64,000 nucleotides of DNA from Aliicoccus persicus (GTDB lineage Bacteria > Bacillota > Bacilli > Staphylococcales > Salinicoccaceae): NCBI RefSeq assembly GCF_900110815.1, contig NZ_FOIT01000001.1:293910-357909 (forward strand). Direction: 5' to 3'. This document shows, piece by piece, positions 1 to 10,293 of the stretch (position 1 is the stretch's first letter; every line of letters starts with the position of its first letter). The notes beneath the pieces were generated by a model. That model did no database searches. It was given only the letters and a program-made list of their open reading frames with translations, and was not told the DNA's origin. The position numbers and the translations under genes were made by a program.

Positions 1-1
1 T

Positions 2-244
2 GCTGAATCAGATGAGGAAGCAGTAAGCGGTGAATTCGATGCAATCGCATTTGCTCGTGACAACTGTGCATCATGTCACGGACAAGATTTAACTGGTTCT
101 ATGGGACCAAGCATTTTAGGTTTAGATGTTGATACATTTGAAACTGCAGTAAGAGAAGGACCAGGTGCAATGCCTGAATATTCTACTGATCAAATTAGTG
201 ATGAAGATTTAGCTTTCATGGCTGAGTATTACTCAGGTCAATAA
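2..244 (+). CDS. Cytochrome c, class I, C-terminal part (5' end outside window)
   Basis: The reading frame is open from the window edge and ends at TAA 242-244, giving the last 80 residues of a larger protein. It has the covalent heme-attachment motif CASCH and a downstream Met in GAMPEYS that fits the axial ligand of a small class I cytochrome c. An acidic, Ser/Glu-rich linker precedes the domain, as in membrane-anchored Bacillus cytochromes c550/c551. It would carry electrons on the outer face of the membrane to a terminal oxidase. The anchor or lipobox lies outside the window, so the subtype is not determined. Staphylococcus itself normally lacks such proteins, which bears on the taxonomy. 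Confidence 0.85.
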   Translation, partial: AESDEEAVSGEFDAIAFARDNCASCHGQDLTGSMGPSILGLDVDTFETAVREGPGAMPEYSTDQISDEDLAFMAEYYSGQ

Positions 245-256
245 TATTTTCTATTC

Positions 257-282
257 GGACTAGTTCACGCTAGTCCTTTTTT
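257..282 (+). terminator. Rho-independent terminator of the cytochrome c gene
   Basis: GGACTAG pairs perfectly with CTAGTCC across a 6-base loop and is followed by six T. It lies 13 bases after the cytochrome stop codon. Confidence 0.85.
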
Positions 283-305
283 CTTTAATGTCTGGAGTCG
301 AAGAG

Positions 306-1385
306 ATGAGAAAAAGAGATATTGCGAATATAATCATATTAATTCTAATCTCACTGGCCGTATCCATAATGCTCGATTGGTTCGGCATGGTGTTGCCGTA
401 CCTATTCGGTGCGCTTATAACCGCCGTATTATATACGAAGTTTATTTCGAACGACTTCAAATACCCAACATGGTTACAAAGTGTTGGGTTATTGATAATT
501 GGACTGGAAATCGGTTCGTCATTTAGAAAGGACTCTCTTTCTGAATTACTTGATGATGCATTCAACATCGTCTTGATTACAATCTTCGTCGTACTGCTGA
601 GCATTGGTCTAGCATTAATATTCAAACGATTGACTGGAAGTACGATTGAAACTGCAATTTTATCGTCAATTCCAGGTGCACTTTCTCAAATGCTTGTCAT
701 GGCTGAAGAGGACAAACGCGCAGATTTGTTACTCGTTACCATTACACAGACGTCTCGCATTATTTTAGTTGTCGTTTTCGTTCCATTCATCGCTTCCTTT
801 TTTACAGAAAATAATAGTGATCCATCTGCTGTTATGGAATCAATCGCACCATTTACGACGCTCGGTCCGTTAAGCAATGCAATACTTATTGTAGTGGCAC
901 TGATTATCACGTACTTTTTATCTAAAATTAACTTTGCTGCACCGATCATTATCGGTCCGGTTTTAGCAAGCGTCATATGGAACTTTACGACAGAAATTGA
1001 TTTTACAATGGATATGGAACTTATGTATGCCGCACAAATATTATTTGGGATTAAGATTGGTATTCAAATTAGATCATTAATTACAGAATTAAATACGAAA
1101 ACAATGATGGCGATGCTGTTACATAATGTACTATTAATCATTGGTACGTTAATAATCGTTGTCATTTATATGATGTTTACTACTCACAACTTCAACAACT
1201 TATTCCTATCGGCTGCACCGGGTGGTATCGGACAAATTATCATTGTTGCGAGTGAGATGGGCAGCGATATTGCAATGATTTCCACGTATCATCTCTTTAG
1301 AATATTTTTTATTATTTTACTCGTTGCACCAATGGTCAGTTGGTATTTGAAGTGGACGCGTAAAAAGGCAGAAAGACATAACTAG
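306..1385 (+). CDS. AbrB-family membrane protein (duplicated AbrB domain)
   Basis: This is a polytopic membrane protein of about 359 residues, with some ten hydrophobic segments and repeated glycine-rich turns (IPGALSQMLVMAEE in the first half, APGGIGQIIIVASEMG in the second). That internal repeat is the hallmark of the AbrB duplication family, sometimes labelled putative ammonia monooxygenase or putative transporter; the substrate is unknown. I chose ATG 306 because TGGAG sits 8 bases upstream. An in-frame ATG at 288 abuts the T-run of the preceding terminator and has no ribosome binding site. The gene stands alone between that terminator and the valS T-box leader. Confidence 0.8.
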   Translation: MRKRDIANIIILILISLAVSIMLDWFGMVLPYLFGALITAVLYTKFISNDFKYPTWLQSVGLLIIGLEIGSSFRKDSLSELLDDAFNIVLITIFVVLLSIGLALIFKRLTGSTIETAILSSIPGALSQMLVMAEEDKRADLLLVTITQTSRIILVVVFVPFIASFFTENNSDPSAVMESIAPFTTLGPLSNAILIVVALIITYFLSKINFAAPIIIGPVLASVIWNFTTEIDFTMDMELMYAAQILFGIKIGIQIRSLITELNTKTMMAMLLHNVLLIIGTLIIVVIYMMFTTHNFNNLFLSAAPGGIGQIIIVASEMGSDIAMISTYHLFRIFFIILLVAPMVSWYLKWTRKKAERHN

Positions 1386-1435
1386 CAATTGCAAAAGTTG
1401 ACTAAATGTATTATTATAATTTTAACTTTATATAG

Positions 1436-1662
1436 AAGCATAGAAGAGTAAGGTTTGATTGGAACTTAGAGAATATGTGGTGGTGCAAACATATCGATAT
1501 CAAAATCTGAATGTAATCTATGATCAATCTTTTCTGAATGAAGTAGGAAAAGACGTGACATAAGCGTTAATTATGCATTGAGTTGTAATACGATCATGTA
1601 TTAAATTTAGGTGGTACCGCGGAAACTTTCGTCCTATGTGTTTAGGGATGGAAGTTTTTTTA
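1436..1662 (+). promoter_or_regulatory. T-box leader of valS (tRNA-Val sensing)
   Basis: The leader carries the conserved T-box sequence AGGTGGTACCGCGG (1609-1622). It is followed by an imperfect hairpin (ACTTTCGTCCT with AGGGATGGAAGT, 1625-1655) and a run of seven T, the attenuator. Upstream, an ATATGT/ACATAT apical hairpin (about 1474-1495) lies within stem I. On its 3' side is CTGAATGTAATC, where GTA (1513-1515) is a plausible valine specifier codon; that assignment is inferred. In this family, uncharged tRNA binding at specifier and T-box promotes read-through into the synthetase gene. Confidence 0.9.
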
Positions 1663-1688
1663 TATTGTTTTATGAGAGGATGAAAGTT

Positions 1689-4316
1689 ATGGATATGTCT
1701 ACAAAGTATAATCCAAAAGAAGTTGAACAAGGGAAATATGAGCGTTGGCTAGAAGCTGGTTACTTTAAAGCAGACGTCTCAAGCGATAAAGAACCATTTA
1801 CAGTTGTTATTCCGCCACCAAACGTGACGGGGAAACTGCATCTTGGACACGCATGGGACAACACATTACAAGATATCATCACGCGTATGAAACGCCTTCA
1901 AGGCTACGAAGTACTTTTCCTTCCAGGCATGGACCATGCAGGCATTGCAACACAAGCAAAAGTTGCGGAAAGACTGCGCAAAGAAGGTATAGAAATAAAA
2001 GACTTAACACGTGAAGAATTTTTGGAACAAACGTGGAAATGGAAAGAAGAGTATGCAAGTTTCATTCGTGAATCTTGGGCAAAGTTTGGACTCGGACTAG
2101 ATTATAGCCGTGAGCGTTTTACGTTAGATGAGGGGCTGTCTAAAGCGGTAAATAAAATTTTCGTTGATTTATATAATAAGGGATTAATTTACCGTGGTGA
2201 GTACATCATCAACTGGGACCCTTCAACTCAAACTGCACTGAGTGATATTGAAGTCATTCATAAAGAAGTTGAAGGTAACTTCTATCATGTTAAATATGAA
2301 CTTGAAGATGGTGGTCATGTAGAAATCGCGACGACGCGACCTGAAACGATGTTAGGTGATACAGCAATCGTCGTAAACCCTGAAGATGATCGCTACAAAG
2401 ATCTTATCGGAAAGTATGCCATCTTACCAATCGTCGGACGAAAGTTACCGATCATTGCTGACCGTTACGTCGATATGGAATTCGGTACAGGTGTAATGAA
2501 AGTTACGCCTGCACATGACCCCAATGACTTCGTTTTAGGGGAGACACACAATTTAGAGCGTATCAATGTGATGCATGAGGACGGCAGCATTAATGAACTC
2601 GGTGGACAATATGAAGGATTGGATCGTTTCGAATGTCGTAAACAACTCGTTAAAGATTTAGAAGCAGCGGGTCACATGATCAAAATAGAGTCACATGTCC
2701 ATTCGGTTGGTCACTCGGAGCGTTCAAATGCCATCGTTGAACCATACTTATCAACACAGTGGTTTGTACGCATGGACCCACTTGCTGAGAAGGCGCTAGA
2801 AAACCAAGATACCGACCAAGCAATTAAATTTGTTCCTGAACGCTTTGAAGGTACATTCAGTCGTTGGATGAAAGATATAAAAGACTGGGTGATTTCACGC
2901 CAATTGTGGTGGGGACATCAGATTCCAGCGTGGTATCACAATGAAACAGGGGAGATTTACGTTGGTGAAACACCACCTGAAGACTTGGAAAACTGGACAC
3001 AGGATGAAGATGTTTTAGATACATGGTTCTCTAGTGCGCTATGGCCATTTTCCACACTCGGATGGCCAGATGACACTGAAGATATGAAAAAATTCTTCCC
3101 GACAAATGTTCTAGTTACGGGCTATGACATCATCTTCTTCTGGGTGGCACGCATGATTTTCTCTTCTCTGGAACAGACGGGTCAAAAACCATTTGATGAT
3201 GTATTGTTACATGGTTTAGTACGGGACGATCAAAACCGTAAGATGTCTAAATCTCTTGGTAACGGTGTCGATCCACTCGATGTGATTGAAGACTATGGTG
3301 CAGACGCACTGCGTTATTACTTAGCTACAGGCTCAACACCAGGTCAAGACATAAAATTCTCTAATGAGCGGGTCGAATCTGTTTGGAACTTTATCAATAA
3401 GATTTGGAATGCTTCGCGTTTTAGTTTAATCAATATCGGTGATAACTTTACGATGGATGATATTGATCTCAGCGGTGAGAAATCACTGGCTGACAAGTGG
3501 ATTCTGACTCGTTTGAATGAAACGATAGATGCGGTAACGCGACTTTCTGATAAGTATGAATTCTCTGAAGCTGGTCGTGTCCTTTACAACTTCATCTGGG
3601 ATGAATTCTGTGATTGGTATATCGAAATGGCTAAAATACCGATGGCACAAGGCACTGGACAGGAACAGCAAATGACACGTTCAGTACTCCTCTATACGCT
3701 CGATAAAATTCTAAAAATGTTGCATCCATTTATGCCGTTTGTAACTGAAGAAATTTATCAGCAAATCAATGGTGAAGCATCGATTGTTGTGAGTGAATGG
3801 CCGAAGGTAGATGAGTCTCTGTCAGAACAATCTGCTAAAAAAGAGATGGCGACACTTGTTGAGATTATTAAATCAGTGAGACAGACAAGAAATGAAGTAA
3901 ACACACCACTCTCTAAACCAATTGATATTCATATCGAAGTAAAAGATGAGTCTCTAAAATCACGCATTGAAGCGAACAGTCATTATATTACGCGTTTCAC
4001 GAATCCTGAATCACTTGTAATCACTGAAAAAGTAACGCTTGAAGAAGAGACGAAAACAGATGTGTTATCGGACGTGACTGTCATTCTTCCACTCGCTGGA
4101 CTCATCAATTTCGAGGAAGAAGTTGCACGTCTCGAGAAAGAGTTGAAGCGTTTAGATGGCGAATTAAAGCGTGTGAATGGAAAGCTAAATAATGAGAAAT
4201 TCACAAGTAAAGCACCTGAGGCTGTCGTTGAAGAAGAAAGACAAAAGCGTGACAGATATACTGCACAATATGAAGAGGTCAACACGCGTTTGACTACACT
4301 AAAAAGTAGGTTATAA
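1689..4316 (+). CDS. valS: Valyl-tRNA synthetase
   Basis: This class Ia aminoacyl-tRNA synthetase charges tRNA-Val in the cytoplasm. The signature HLGH is at residues 51-54 and KMSKS at about 518-522. The CP1 editing insertion lies between them (for example [12 protein letters not shown]), and the C-terminal ~65 residues form the Lys/Glu-rich coiled-coil tRNA-binding arm typical of ValS. The protein is 875 residues, normal for Bacillota. The frame extends upstream into the T-box element, but GAGAGG at 1674-1679 and the family N-terminus ([15 protein letters not shown]) place the start at ATG 1689. ATG 1680 and 1695 are less likely alternatives. It is co-transcribed with folC. Confidence 0.96.
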   Translation: MDMSTKYNPKEVEQGKYERWLEAGYFKADVSSDKEPFTVVIPPPNVTGKLHLGHAWDNTLQDIITRMKRLQGYEVLFLPGMDHAGIATQAKVAERLRKEGIEIKDLTREEFLEQTWKWKEEYASFIRESWAKFGLGLDYSRERFTLDEGLSKAVNKIFVDLYNKGLIYRGEYIINWDPSTQTALSDIEVIHKEVEGNFYHVKYELEDGGHVEIATTRPETMLGDTAIVVNPEDDRYKDLIGKYAILPIVGRKLPIIADRYVDMEFGTGVMKVTPAHDPNDFVLGETHNLERINVMHEDGSINELGGQYEGLDRFECRKQLVKDLEAAGHMIKIESHVHSVGHSERSNAIVEPYLSTQWFVRMDPLAEKALENQDTDQAIKFVPERFEGTFSRWMKDIKDWVISRQLWWGHQIPAWYHNETGEIYVGETPPEDLENWTQDEDVLDTWFSSALWPFSTLGWPDDTEDMKKFFPTNVLVTGYDIIFFWVARMIFSSLEQTGQKPFDDVLLHGLVRDDQNRKMSKSLGNGVDPLDVIEDYGADALRYYLATGSTPGQDIKFSNERVESVWNFINKIWNASRFSLINIGDNFTMDDIDLSGEKSLADKWILTRLNETIDAVTRLSDKYEFSEAGRVLYNFIWDEFCDWYIEMAKIPMAQGTGQEQQMTRSVLLYTLDKILKMLHPFMPFVTEEIYQQINGEASIVVSEWPKVDESLSEQSAKKEMATLVEIIKSVRQTRNEVNTPLSKPIDIHIEVKDESLKSRIEANSHYITRFTNPESLVITEKVTLEEETKTDVLSDVTVILPLAGLINFEEEVARLEKELKRLDGELKRVNGKLNNEKFTSKAPEAVVEEERQKRDRYTAQYEEVNTRLTTLKSRL

Positions 4317-4317
4317 C

Positions 4318-5586
4318 ATGAACTATCAAGAGAGTATTGAGTGGATCCATAGTTTAGGAAAATTTGGGATAAAACCGGGACTAAAGCGAATGGAGTATAT
4401 GCTCGGACGATTGAACCATCCTGAGAACAATATCGAAGGAATTCACGTGGGTGGTACAAATGGGAAAGGTTCAACCGTCGCATACTTAAGAAATGCACTT
4501 GTTGCAAATGGTTATTCAGTCGGCACATTTACATCGCCTTACATCGAGCGTTTCAATGAACGCATTTCATTGAATGGTCAACCTATTTCTGATAAAGAAA
4601 TCTCAGTACTCGCAACGCGTGTCAGACCGATTGTAGAGGAATTATCTAATGAGACTAGCCTTGGTGAAGCAACGGAATTTGAAGTCATCACACTGATGAT
4701 GTTTCAATACTTTGGCAAGATCAACCCTGTTGATTTTGTCATCGTTGAAGCGGGTCTTGGCGTCGCATACGATTCAACGAATGTATTTAAACCGATCATG
4801 ACGATTTTGACGAGCATAGGGCTTGATCATGTGGATATTCTCGGTGATACGTTGCTTGAAATTACGAAGGACAAATCAGCGATTATTAAACCAAAAGTAC
4901 CGCTCGCATTTAATGTACAAGATTCTACATGTAAGAATTACATCAATCATGTGTTGCATAACCAAGAGTCAAAAGCGATTGAGATGTCGCGCGATATCGT
5001 ACTTATCCAAAATGGTGACGAGTTTGATTTTCAATATTTGAATTATGATTTTCATGATATAAAACTTAAGATGATTGGAAAACATCAGCAAGAAAATGCG
5101 GCACTTGCCATATCAAGTTTGTTGGATTTAATGCAACGCGGATGGGTAGATTTAGATCTAAATAAAATGATCTATGCCATTGAAGAGACAACTTGGGCAG
5201 GCCGTATCGAAGTAATTCAAGAAAATCCACTGATCATCATCGATGGTGCACATAACATTGAAGCGATGGAAGTATTGAAGAAAACGATGCAAGAAACATA
5301 TCCCAATCGGGACATTACAGTCATGTTTTCTGCAATAAAAGGGAAGCCAGTTCAGAAAATGTTGAATATATTAGAGACATTCGCAAATCGCATGATTATT
5401 ACTGAGTTTGATTTCTTTAAAAAGATGCCTATTACGCAACTCTACCAGTTATCTAACCATATCGATAAAGAGCAGGTTGAAGATTATATTCAATATATTG
5501 AAGACTTTGATGGTGATCTGTTACTTGTAACCGGTAGTCTGTACTTTATCAGTACAGTTAAACAACATTTTAATAATAAGATGTAA
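4318..5586 (+). CDS. folC: Folylpolyglutamate synthase / dihydrofolate synthase
   Basis: FolC adds glutamate to folates and, in many bacteria, also makes dihydrofolate from dihydropteroate. The Mur-ligase-type P-loop GGTNGKGST lies at residues 45-53, followed by TSPYIERFNERI and the central GLDHVDILG motif. The length (422 residues) is typical. It begins one base after the valS stop, with its ribosome binding site inside valS, so the two are translationally linked and share the T-box control. A valS-folC pair is widespread in Bacillota. Confidence 0.95.
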   Translation: MNYQESIEWIHSLGKFGIKPGLKRMEYMLGRLNHPENNIEGIHVGGTNGKGSTVAYLRNALVANGYSVGTFTSPYIERFNERISLNGQPISDKEISVLATRVRPIVEELSNETSLGEATEFEVITLMMFQYFGKINPVDFVIVEAGLGVAYDSTNVFKPIMTILTSIGLDHVDILGDTLLEITKDKSAIIKPKVPLAFNVQDSTCKNYINHVLHNQESKAIEMSRDIVLIQNGDEFDFQYLNYDFHDIKLKMIGKHQQENAALAISSLLDLMQRGWVDLDLNKMIYAIEETTWAGRIEVIQENPLIIIDGAHNIEAMEVLKKTMQETYPNRDITVMFSAIKGKPVQKMLNILETFANRMIITEFDFFKKMPITQLYQLSNHIDKEQVEDYIQYIEDFDGDLLLVTGSLYFISTVKQHFNNKM

Positions 5587-5597
5587 GAGAACAATAA

Positions 5598-5637
5598 AAC
5601 CCGAGTATTCATTTCTATTAAAATGAATACTCGGGTT
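5598..5637. terminator. Bidirectional terminator between folC and mscL
   Basis: A perfect 16-bp stem (AACCCGAGTATTCATT with its complement) closes an 8-base loop. It is placed between the convergent ends of folC and mscL and can serve both strands, though the T-tracts are short and interrupted. Confidence 0.75.
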
Positions 5638-5660
5638 AAATATTAAACGTAAAATTGGAA

Positions 5661-6026
5661 TTATGGACGACGAAGTGAATCTCTAATTTCTCTGAGAAGC
5701 ACTGTTTGTTCGTCTTCTTCTTCCTCTTCTTCTTCCGCTTCAAACTTGCCACCAGTCAATTTGTTAAATACTTTAATAAAGACAAATACAGAAGTACCAA
5801 TGATTAAGAAATCAATGACTGCTTGAATGAACATACCGTAAGTGATACCGTTCCATACCCAATCGGATGTGAAATCAGTGTCACCGAAGATAAGCGCTAC
5901 AGCTGGCATAATGATGTGTTCTACTAATGCATTGACAATGTTACCGAACGCAGTGGCGATAACAACGGCTACAGCAAGGTCGATGACGTTTCCACGCATC
6001 AAAAATTCTTTTAACTCTTGTAACAT
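5661..6026 (-). CDS. mscL: Large-conductance mechanosensitive channel MscL
   Basis: MscL is a pentameric membrane pore that opens under membrane tension to release solutes in hypo-osmotic shock. The N-terminal amphipathic helix and TM1 (MRGNVIDLAVAVVIATAFG), periplasmic-type loop, TM2 (IDFLIIGTSVFVFIKVFN) and the charged C-terminal helix are all present. The C-terminal segment has an unusual run of nine glutamates before DEQTVLLREIRDSL. The length (121 residues) is normal for the family. AGGAGG stands 6 bases before the ATG. It is a monocistronic gene, convergent with folC and divergent from acnA. Confidence 0.95.
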   Translation of the reverse strand: MLQELKEFLMRGNVIDLAVAVVIATAFGNIVNALVEHIIMPAVALIFGDTDFTSDWVWNGITYGMFIQAVIDFLIIGTSVFVFIKVFNKLTGGKFEAEEEEEEEDEQTVLLREIRDSLRRP

Positions 6027-6184
6027 AAGTTGCCTCCTAATGAAAAAATTTACACTTATTTATGCTTACAAGAGAATTGTACTTATATTAATTGAAAATG
6101 CAAGAAGTATTTTATAATTTAACAAAACCTTTAAACGATTTTAATACTTGAAATAATCATAACTTTACCTTTAAATTTTTATAG

Positions 6185-6199
6185 ATAAGATTTACTTAT
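6185..6199 (+). promoter_or_regulatory. CcpC/CcpE-type operator dyad upstream of aconitase
   Basis: The sequence ATAA-GATTTAC-TTAT matches the ATAA-N7-TTAT dyad bound by the LysR-type regulator CcpC upstream of Bacillus citB. It is centred about 85 bases before the predicted acnA transcription start. That a CcpC or CcpE homologue binds here is inferred. Confidence 0.5.
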
Positions 6200-6242
6200 C
6201 GTAATATAGTGAATATTTGAATGATTATAGCGAATGATTGAA

Positions 6243-6271
6243 TTGATATACATGATGATTACATATACAAT
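6243..6271 (+). promoter_or_regulatory. Sigma-A promoter of acnA
   Basis: TTGATA (6243-6248) and TACAAT (6266-6271) are separated by 17 bases. The predicted transcript start is near 6278, giving a short leader that ends in AGGAGGCGG before the acnA ATG. Confidence 0.65.
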
Positions 6272-6305
6272 AAGTGTATGAGAGATATTAGGAGGCGGAA
6301 GCTTA

Positions 6306-9011
6306 ATGAGTAAAACAGTAAAAGATTTGGCGACGAAAACATTAACAGTAGACGGCAAAGACTACACTTTTTACAGTTTGAAAGATGCAGTAACAAATGG
6401 TAGCGAATCGATCAAAAAGTTACCTTACTCAATTCGTGTATTATTAGAATCTGTCATTCGTCAGTACGATGGCACTGTAATTAACAAAAATCATGTGGAT
6501 ACGTTAGCGGCATGGGCGGACGGAAACTTGGAAGGAAATGAAGTACCTTTTAAACCATCACGTGTTGTACTTCAAGACTTCACAGGTGTTCCAGCTGTCG
6601 TAGACTTGGCATCACTTCGTAAAGCGATGAGTGAAGCAGGTGGGGACGTTCAAAAAATTAACCCTGAAGTGCCTGTAGATCTCGTTATCGACCACTCAGT
6701 ACAAGTCGATGAGTACGGTACTCACACAGCATTACAACGCAATATGGAATTAGAATTCGCACGAAACAACGAACGTTACGAATTTTTAAGATGGGCAACA
6801 AAAGCATTTGATAACTACCAAGCAGTACCACCAGCAACAGGTATCGTTCACCAAGTGAACATCGAGTACTTAGCAAATGTTGTTCATGTGAGAGATGAAG
6901 ATGAAGGTTTAGTGGCTTACCCAGATACACTAGTCGGTACAGACTCACATACGACGATGGTTAATGGTATGGGTGTACTAGGATGGGGTGTCGGTGGTAT
7001 TGAAGCAGAAGCAGGAATGCTTGGTCAACCATCATATATGCCTTCGCCTGAAGTAATCGGTGTGCGTTTGAAAAATGCATTACCTGAAGGTGCAACTGCG
7101 ACTGATTTAGCACTACACGTTACAGAATTACTGCGTAAAAAGGGTGTTGTCGGCAAATTCGTTGAGTTCTTCGGTGATGGTGTCACAAACTTACCACTTG
7201 CTGACAGAGCGACAATTTCAAACATGGCACCAGAATATGGTGCAACGTGTGGATTCTTCCCAGTGGATGATGAAACATTAGATTACATGCGTTTAACTGG
7301 TCGTTCAGAAGACCATATCAAAGTGGTTGAAGCATATTTAAAAGAAAACGATATGTTCTTCTCACCAGATGATGAGCCAGTGTATACAGATGTAATTGAG
7401 TTAGATTTGAAAACTGTCAAACCAGCACTTGCTGGACCGAAACGTCCACAAGATTTAATTTACTTACCGGATATGAAAAAAGAGTATCGTAAATCTGTCA
7501 CAGCTAAAAGTGGTAACCACGGACATGGTCTAGATAAAAGCGAATTTGATAAAGTTGCGACAGTTGATTATGCTGACGGTTCAAAAGGCGAGATTAAAAC
7601 AGGTGACCTAGTCATCGCTGCGATCACGTCTTGTACGAACACGTCAAACCCGTACGTTATGCTTGGTGCAGGTTTACTTGCGAAAAAAGCTGTAGAAAAA
7701 GGATTGTCTGTGCCTAAACATGTTAAAACGTCACTCGCTCCGGGTTCTAAAGTTGTAACAGGCTATCTAGAGGACTCTGGTGTGCAACAATATTTAGATA
7801 CACTTGGATTCCAACATGTTGGATATGGTTGTACGACATGTATCGGTAACTCTGGTCCATTAAAGCCTGAAATTACGAAAGCTGTTGTTGATGAAGACTT
7901 ACTTGTTTCATCAGTACTTTCTGGTAACCGTAACTTTGAAGGTCGTATTCACCCACTCGTTAAAGCAAACTACTTAGCATCACCACCACTTGTTGTTGCT
8001 TATGCACTTGCTGGGACAGTGGATATCGACTTGCAAAAAGAACCGATTGGTACAGATAGCGAAGGTAATGATGTTTATCTTCATGAAATTTGGCCATCAC
8101 AAGATGAAATTAAAAAGGCTGTTCATGAAACGGTAACACCTGAATTGTTCAAGAAGGAATATGCAAATATCTTTGATTCGAATGAAACATGGAATGCGAT
8201 TGAAACGACGGATAATCCTTCTTATGACTTCAATGATGAATCAACATATATTCAAAACCCTTCATTCTTTGAAGACCTATCACCTGAACCGAGCACGGTT
8301 CAGCCATTGGATGACTTGAAAGTGTTGCTAAAACTTGGTGATTCAGTGACAACTGACCATATTTCACCAGCTGGTGCAATCGGTAAAGATACACCAGCTG
8401 GTAAATGGTTGATTGAGCAAGGTGTTTCACCACGAGACTTTAACTCATACGGATCAAGACGTGGTAACCATGAAGTGATGGTACGTGGTACGTTTGCAAA
8501 CATTCGTATTCGTAATGAAATTGCACCAGGTACAGAGGGTGGATACACGACGTATTGGCCAACTGGTGAAGTGATGAGTGTTTATGACGCATCATTAAAA
8601 TATCAAGAAGACGGTACAGGACTTGTTGTTATTGCCGGCGAAGACTACGGTATGGGATCAAGTCGTGACTGGGCTGCGAAAGGTACAAACCTTTTAGGCG
8701 TTAAGGCTGTTATTGCAGCAAGTTACGAAAGAATCCACCGTTCAAACTTAGTATTCATGGGTGTATTACCACTTGAATTTTTAGATGGTGAAGATGCTGA
8801 GACTCACGGATTAAAAGGTGACGAATCATTTGATATTCAAATCGATGAAGGTGTTAAACCTGGAGAGACGGTAGAAGTCGTAGCAGAGAGCCCAGATGGC
8901 GAGAAGAAATCATTCAAAGTTAAAGTGCGCTTTGACTCTGATGTTGAAGTCGATTATTATCGTCATGGTGGTATACTCCAAATGGTATTACGTGATAAAC
9001 TAAAAGCATAA
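6306..9011 (+). CDS. acnA: Aconitate hydratase
   Basis: Aconitase interconverts citrate and isocitrate in the citric acid cycle using a [4Fe-4S] cluster. The three cluster cysteines are visible at residues 443 (SCTNTSNP), 509 and 512 ([10 protein letters not shown]). The 901-residue length and the C-terminal swivel domain ([32 protein letters not shown]) are typical of the AcnA/CitB type, which in Bacillus also binds RNA when iron is scarce. AGGAGG lies 9 bases before the ATG. A good promoter and a CcpC-like dyad upstream suggest citrate-responsive control. A strong terminator follows, so it is monocistronic. Confidence 0.97.
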   Translation: MSKTVKDLATKTLTVDGKDYTFYSLKDAVTNGSESIKKLPYSIRVLLESVIRQYDGTVINKNHVDTLAAWADGNLEGNEVPFKPSRVVLQDFTGVPAVVDLASLRKAMSEAGGDVQKINPEVPVDLVIDHSVQVDEYGTHTALQRNMELEFARNNERYEFLRWATKAFDNYQAVPPATGIVHQVNIEYLANVVHVRDEDEGLVAYPDTLVGTDSHTTMVNGMGVLGWGVGGIEAEAGMLGQPSYMPSPEVIGVRLKNALPEGATATDLALHVTELLRKKGVVGKFVEFFGDGVTNLPLADRATISNMAPEYGATCGFFPVDDETLDYMRLTGRSEDHIKVVEAYLKENDMFFSPDDEPVYTDVIELDLKTVKPALAGPKRPQDLIYLPDMKKEYRKSVTAKSGNHGHGLDKSEFDKVATVDYADGSKGEIKTGDLVIAAITSCTNTSNPYVMLGAGLLAKKAVEKGLSVPKHVKTSLAPGSKVVTGYLEDSGVQQYLDTLGFQHVGYGCTTCIGNSGPLKPEITKAVVDEDLLVSSVLSGNRNFEGRIHPLVKANYLASPPLVVAYALAGTVDIDLQKEPIGTDSEGNDVYLHEIWPSQDEIKKAVHETVTPELFKKEYANIFDSNETWNAIETTDNPSYDFNDESTYIQNPSFFEDLSPEPSTVQPLDDLKVLLKLGDSVTTDHISPAGAIGKDTPAGKWLIEQGVSPRDFNSYGSRRGNHEVMVRGTFANIRIRNEIAPGTEGGYTTYWPTGEVMSVYDASLKYQEDGTGLVVIAGEDYGMGSSRDWAAKGTNLLGVKAVIAASYERIHRSNLVFMGVLPLEFLDGEDAETHGLKGDESFDIQIDEGVKPGETVEVVAESPDGEKKSFKVKVRFDSDVEVDYYRHGGILQMVLRDKLKA

Positions 9012-9024
9012 GTTTTAATATGTA

Positions 9025-9057
9025 AGCGTGTATTGATACATTCAATACACGCTTTTT
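9025..9057 (+). terminator. Terminator of acnA
   Basis: A 12-bp perfect stem (AGCGTGTATTGA with its complement), a 5-base loop and TTTT follow the acnA stop codon by 13 bases. Confidence 0.9.
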
Positions 9058-9077
9058 CTATCGGAGGGGAATCTTGT

Positions 9078-10157
9078 ATGACACTGAAAATAGCAATATG
9101 TGGTGCCGGTAACGGTGGTGTATCCGCGGCGCTTGAGATGACAGAGCGCGGCCATGAGGTAACAATTTACCATAGTCAGGGATATTCCAAAGGACTCGAC
9201 AATTTAAGAGAGAAGAACACGGCTGATTTAAATGGTAAATCAGTCACATTTCATAAGTTTACTGTGGATCCAGCCGAGGCAGTAAAAGATCAGGATGTCA
9301 TTATGCTGACGATACCCGCAACGGCTATTGAAGATGTTGCGCGCGAAATTATTCCGAGTCTTGAAGAAGGGCAGCTGATTTATATTAACAGTGCTGCTGC
9401 TATGGGTGCGCTTAGATTTAGAAACACGATGGATAAAATGAACGTGCATACAAATGTTTTGGTGGGAGAGTCGATGAGCCTCACATATGCATCACGCTAT
9501 GACAGAGAGAAGAATGCGGCGACGATTTTCGGCCACAATAAACATAACCTGTTCAGTGCATATCCTGCGGCGGACACAGGTGCGATGCTGGACGTTTTAT
9601 CAAAGATGTACGACTACCTGGTGCCGGCTAAAAATATTGTTGAAGTCGTATTGAATAACGGGAATCCCGAGAGCCATCCGGGCCCGAGTATATTAAATGC
9701 CGGACGGATTGACTATGCGGGTGACTCGTTTTACCTATACAGCCAGGGAATGACCGAGCACACGATTAATGTTGTGCACAGTATTGATAAAGAGCGTCAG
9801 GAAATATGTGCGAAACTCGGCTTTGAAGTGCTGGATAAGTCAGCGCGAAGCGTGCGTTCAGGCTATTTCGAAGACGGTAAAACATTGCTCGAGCAGTACC
9901 ATACGTCACCGTTGTTGAAAGACCTGCTCGGCCCTACAAATTTAGAAAATCGCTATATTACAGAAGACGTCTCGAACGGTTTGGTGCTCTGGGCGAGTAT
10001 CGGTGATACAATCGGTGTCGATACACCAACGATGGATTCGGTCATCCAGCTGACAGGCGTGTTGTTAAATCGCGATTACTTCGATATCGGCATGACGCTA
10101 GAAAAACTCGGCATTGACGTAGATTCTGCAAAATCACTGAATGCGTTGATGGAATAA
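9078..10157 (+). CDS. NAD(P)-dependent octopine/nopaline dehydrogenase family protein
   Basis: The protein (359 residues) starts with a Rossmann motif (ICGAGNGGVSAALE) and continues with the helical C-terminal domain of the octopine/nopaline dehydrogenase family, including SHPGPSILNAGRI. These enzymes join or split an amino acid and a 2-oxo acid by reductive condensation; the actual substrate cannot be read from sequence. GGAGGGG 8 bases before ATG 9078 decides the start, because the upstream in-frame codons lie in the acnA terminator. The codon usage is G+C-richer than acnA (32 of 60 bases in one hand-counted line against 24 of 60). A YfcC-type carrier follows, so the pair may handle an amino-acid-like compound. 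Confidence 0.7.
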   Translation: MTLKIAICGAGNGGVSAALEMTERGHEVTIYHSQGYSKGLDNLREKNTADLNGKSVTFHKFTVDPAEAVKDQDVIMLTIPATAIEDVAREIIPSLEEGQLIYINSAAAMGALRFRNTMDKMNVHTNVLVGESMSLTYASRYDREKNAATIFGHNKHNLFSAYPAADTGAMLDVLSKMYDYLVPAKNIVEVVLNNGNPESHPGPSILNAGRIDYAGDSFYLYSQGMTEHTINVVHSIDKERQEICAKLGFEVLDKSARSVRSGYFEDGKTLLEQYHTSPLLKDLLGPTNLENRYITEDVSNGLVLWASIGDTIGVDTPTMDSVIQLTGVLLNRDYFDIGMTLEKLGIDVDSAKSLNALME

Positions 10158-10167
10158 GAATATATCT

Positions 10168-10214
10168 AATACATTTACAGATGGACTATATCAATCTGTA
10201 AATGTATTATTTTT
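10168..10214 (+). terminator. Terminator after the opine-dehydrogenase-like gene
   Basis: AATACATTTACAGAT pairs with ATCTGTAAATGTATT over an 11-base loop and is followed by ATTTTT. It separates the dehydrogenase from the downstream carrier, so each may have its own promoter. Confidence 0.75.
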
Positions 10215-10293
10215 GCATAAATTCCAATTTAATCTTAATCCGTTTCTAATATATGTTATATTTGATAAACCACTATCACTCAGGAGGTTAGAT

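Noticed and set aside
288-305. Earlier ATG of the AbrB-family gene
   Set aside because: It abuts the T-run of the upstream terminator and has no ribosome binding site, while ATG 306 has one.
1611-1688. Upstream extension of valS from GTG 1611
   Set aside because: It begins inside the T-box GTGGTACC element and runs through the attenuator; the ribosome binding site and family N-terminus support ATG 1689.
3983-4528. Antisense 181-codon frame across valS-folC
   Set aside because: It spans the junction of two well-supported genes, is low in complexity (Ser-rich) and has no family match.
9025-9077. Longer N-terminus of the opine-dehydrogenase-like protein from ATG 9033
   Set aside because: It lies inside the acnA terminator stem; GGAGGGG supports ATG 9078.
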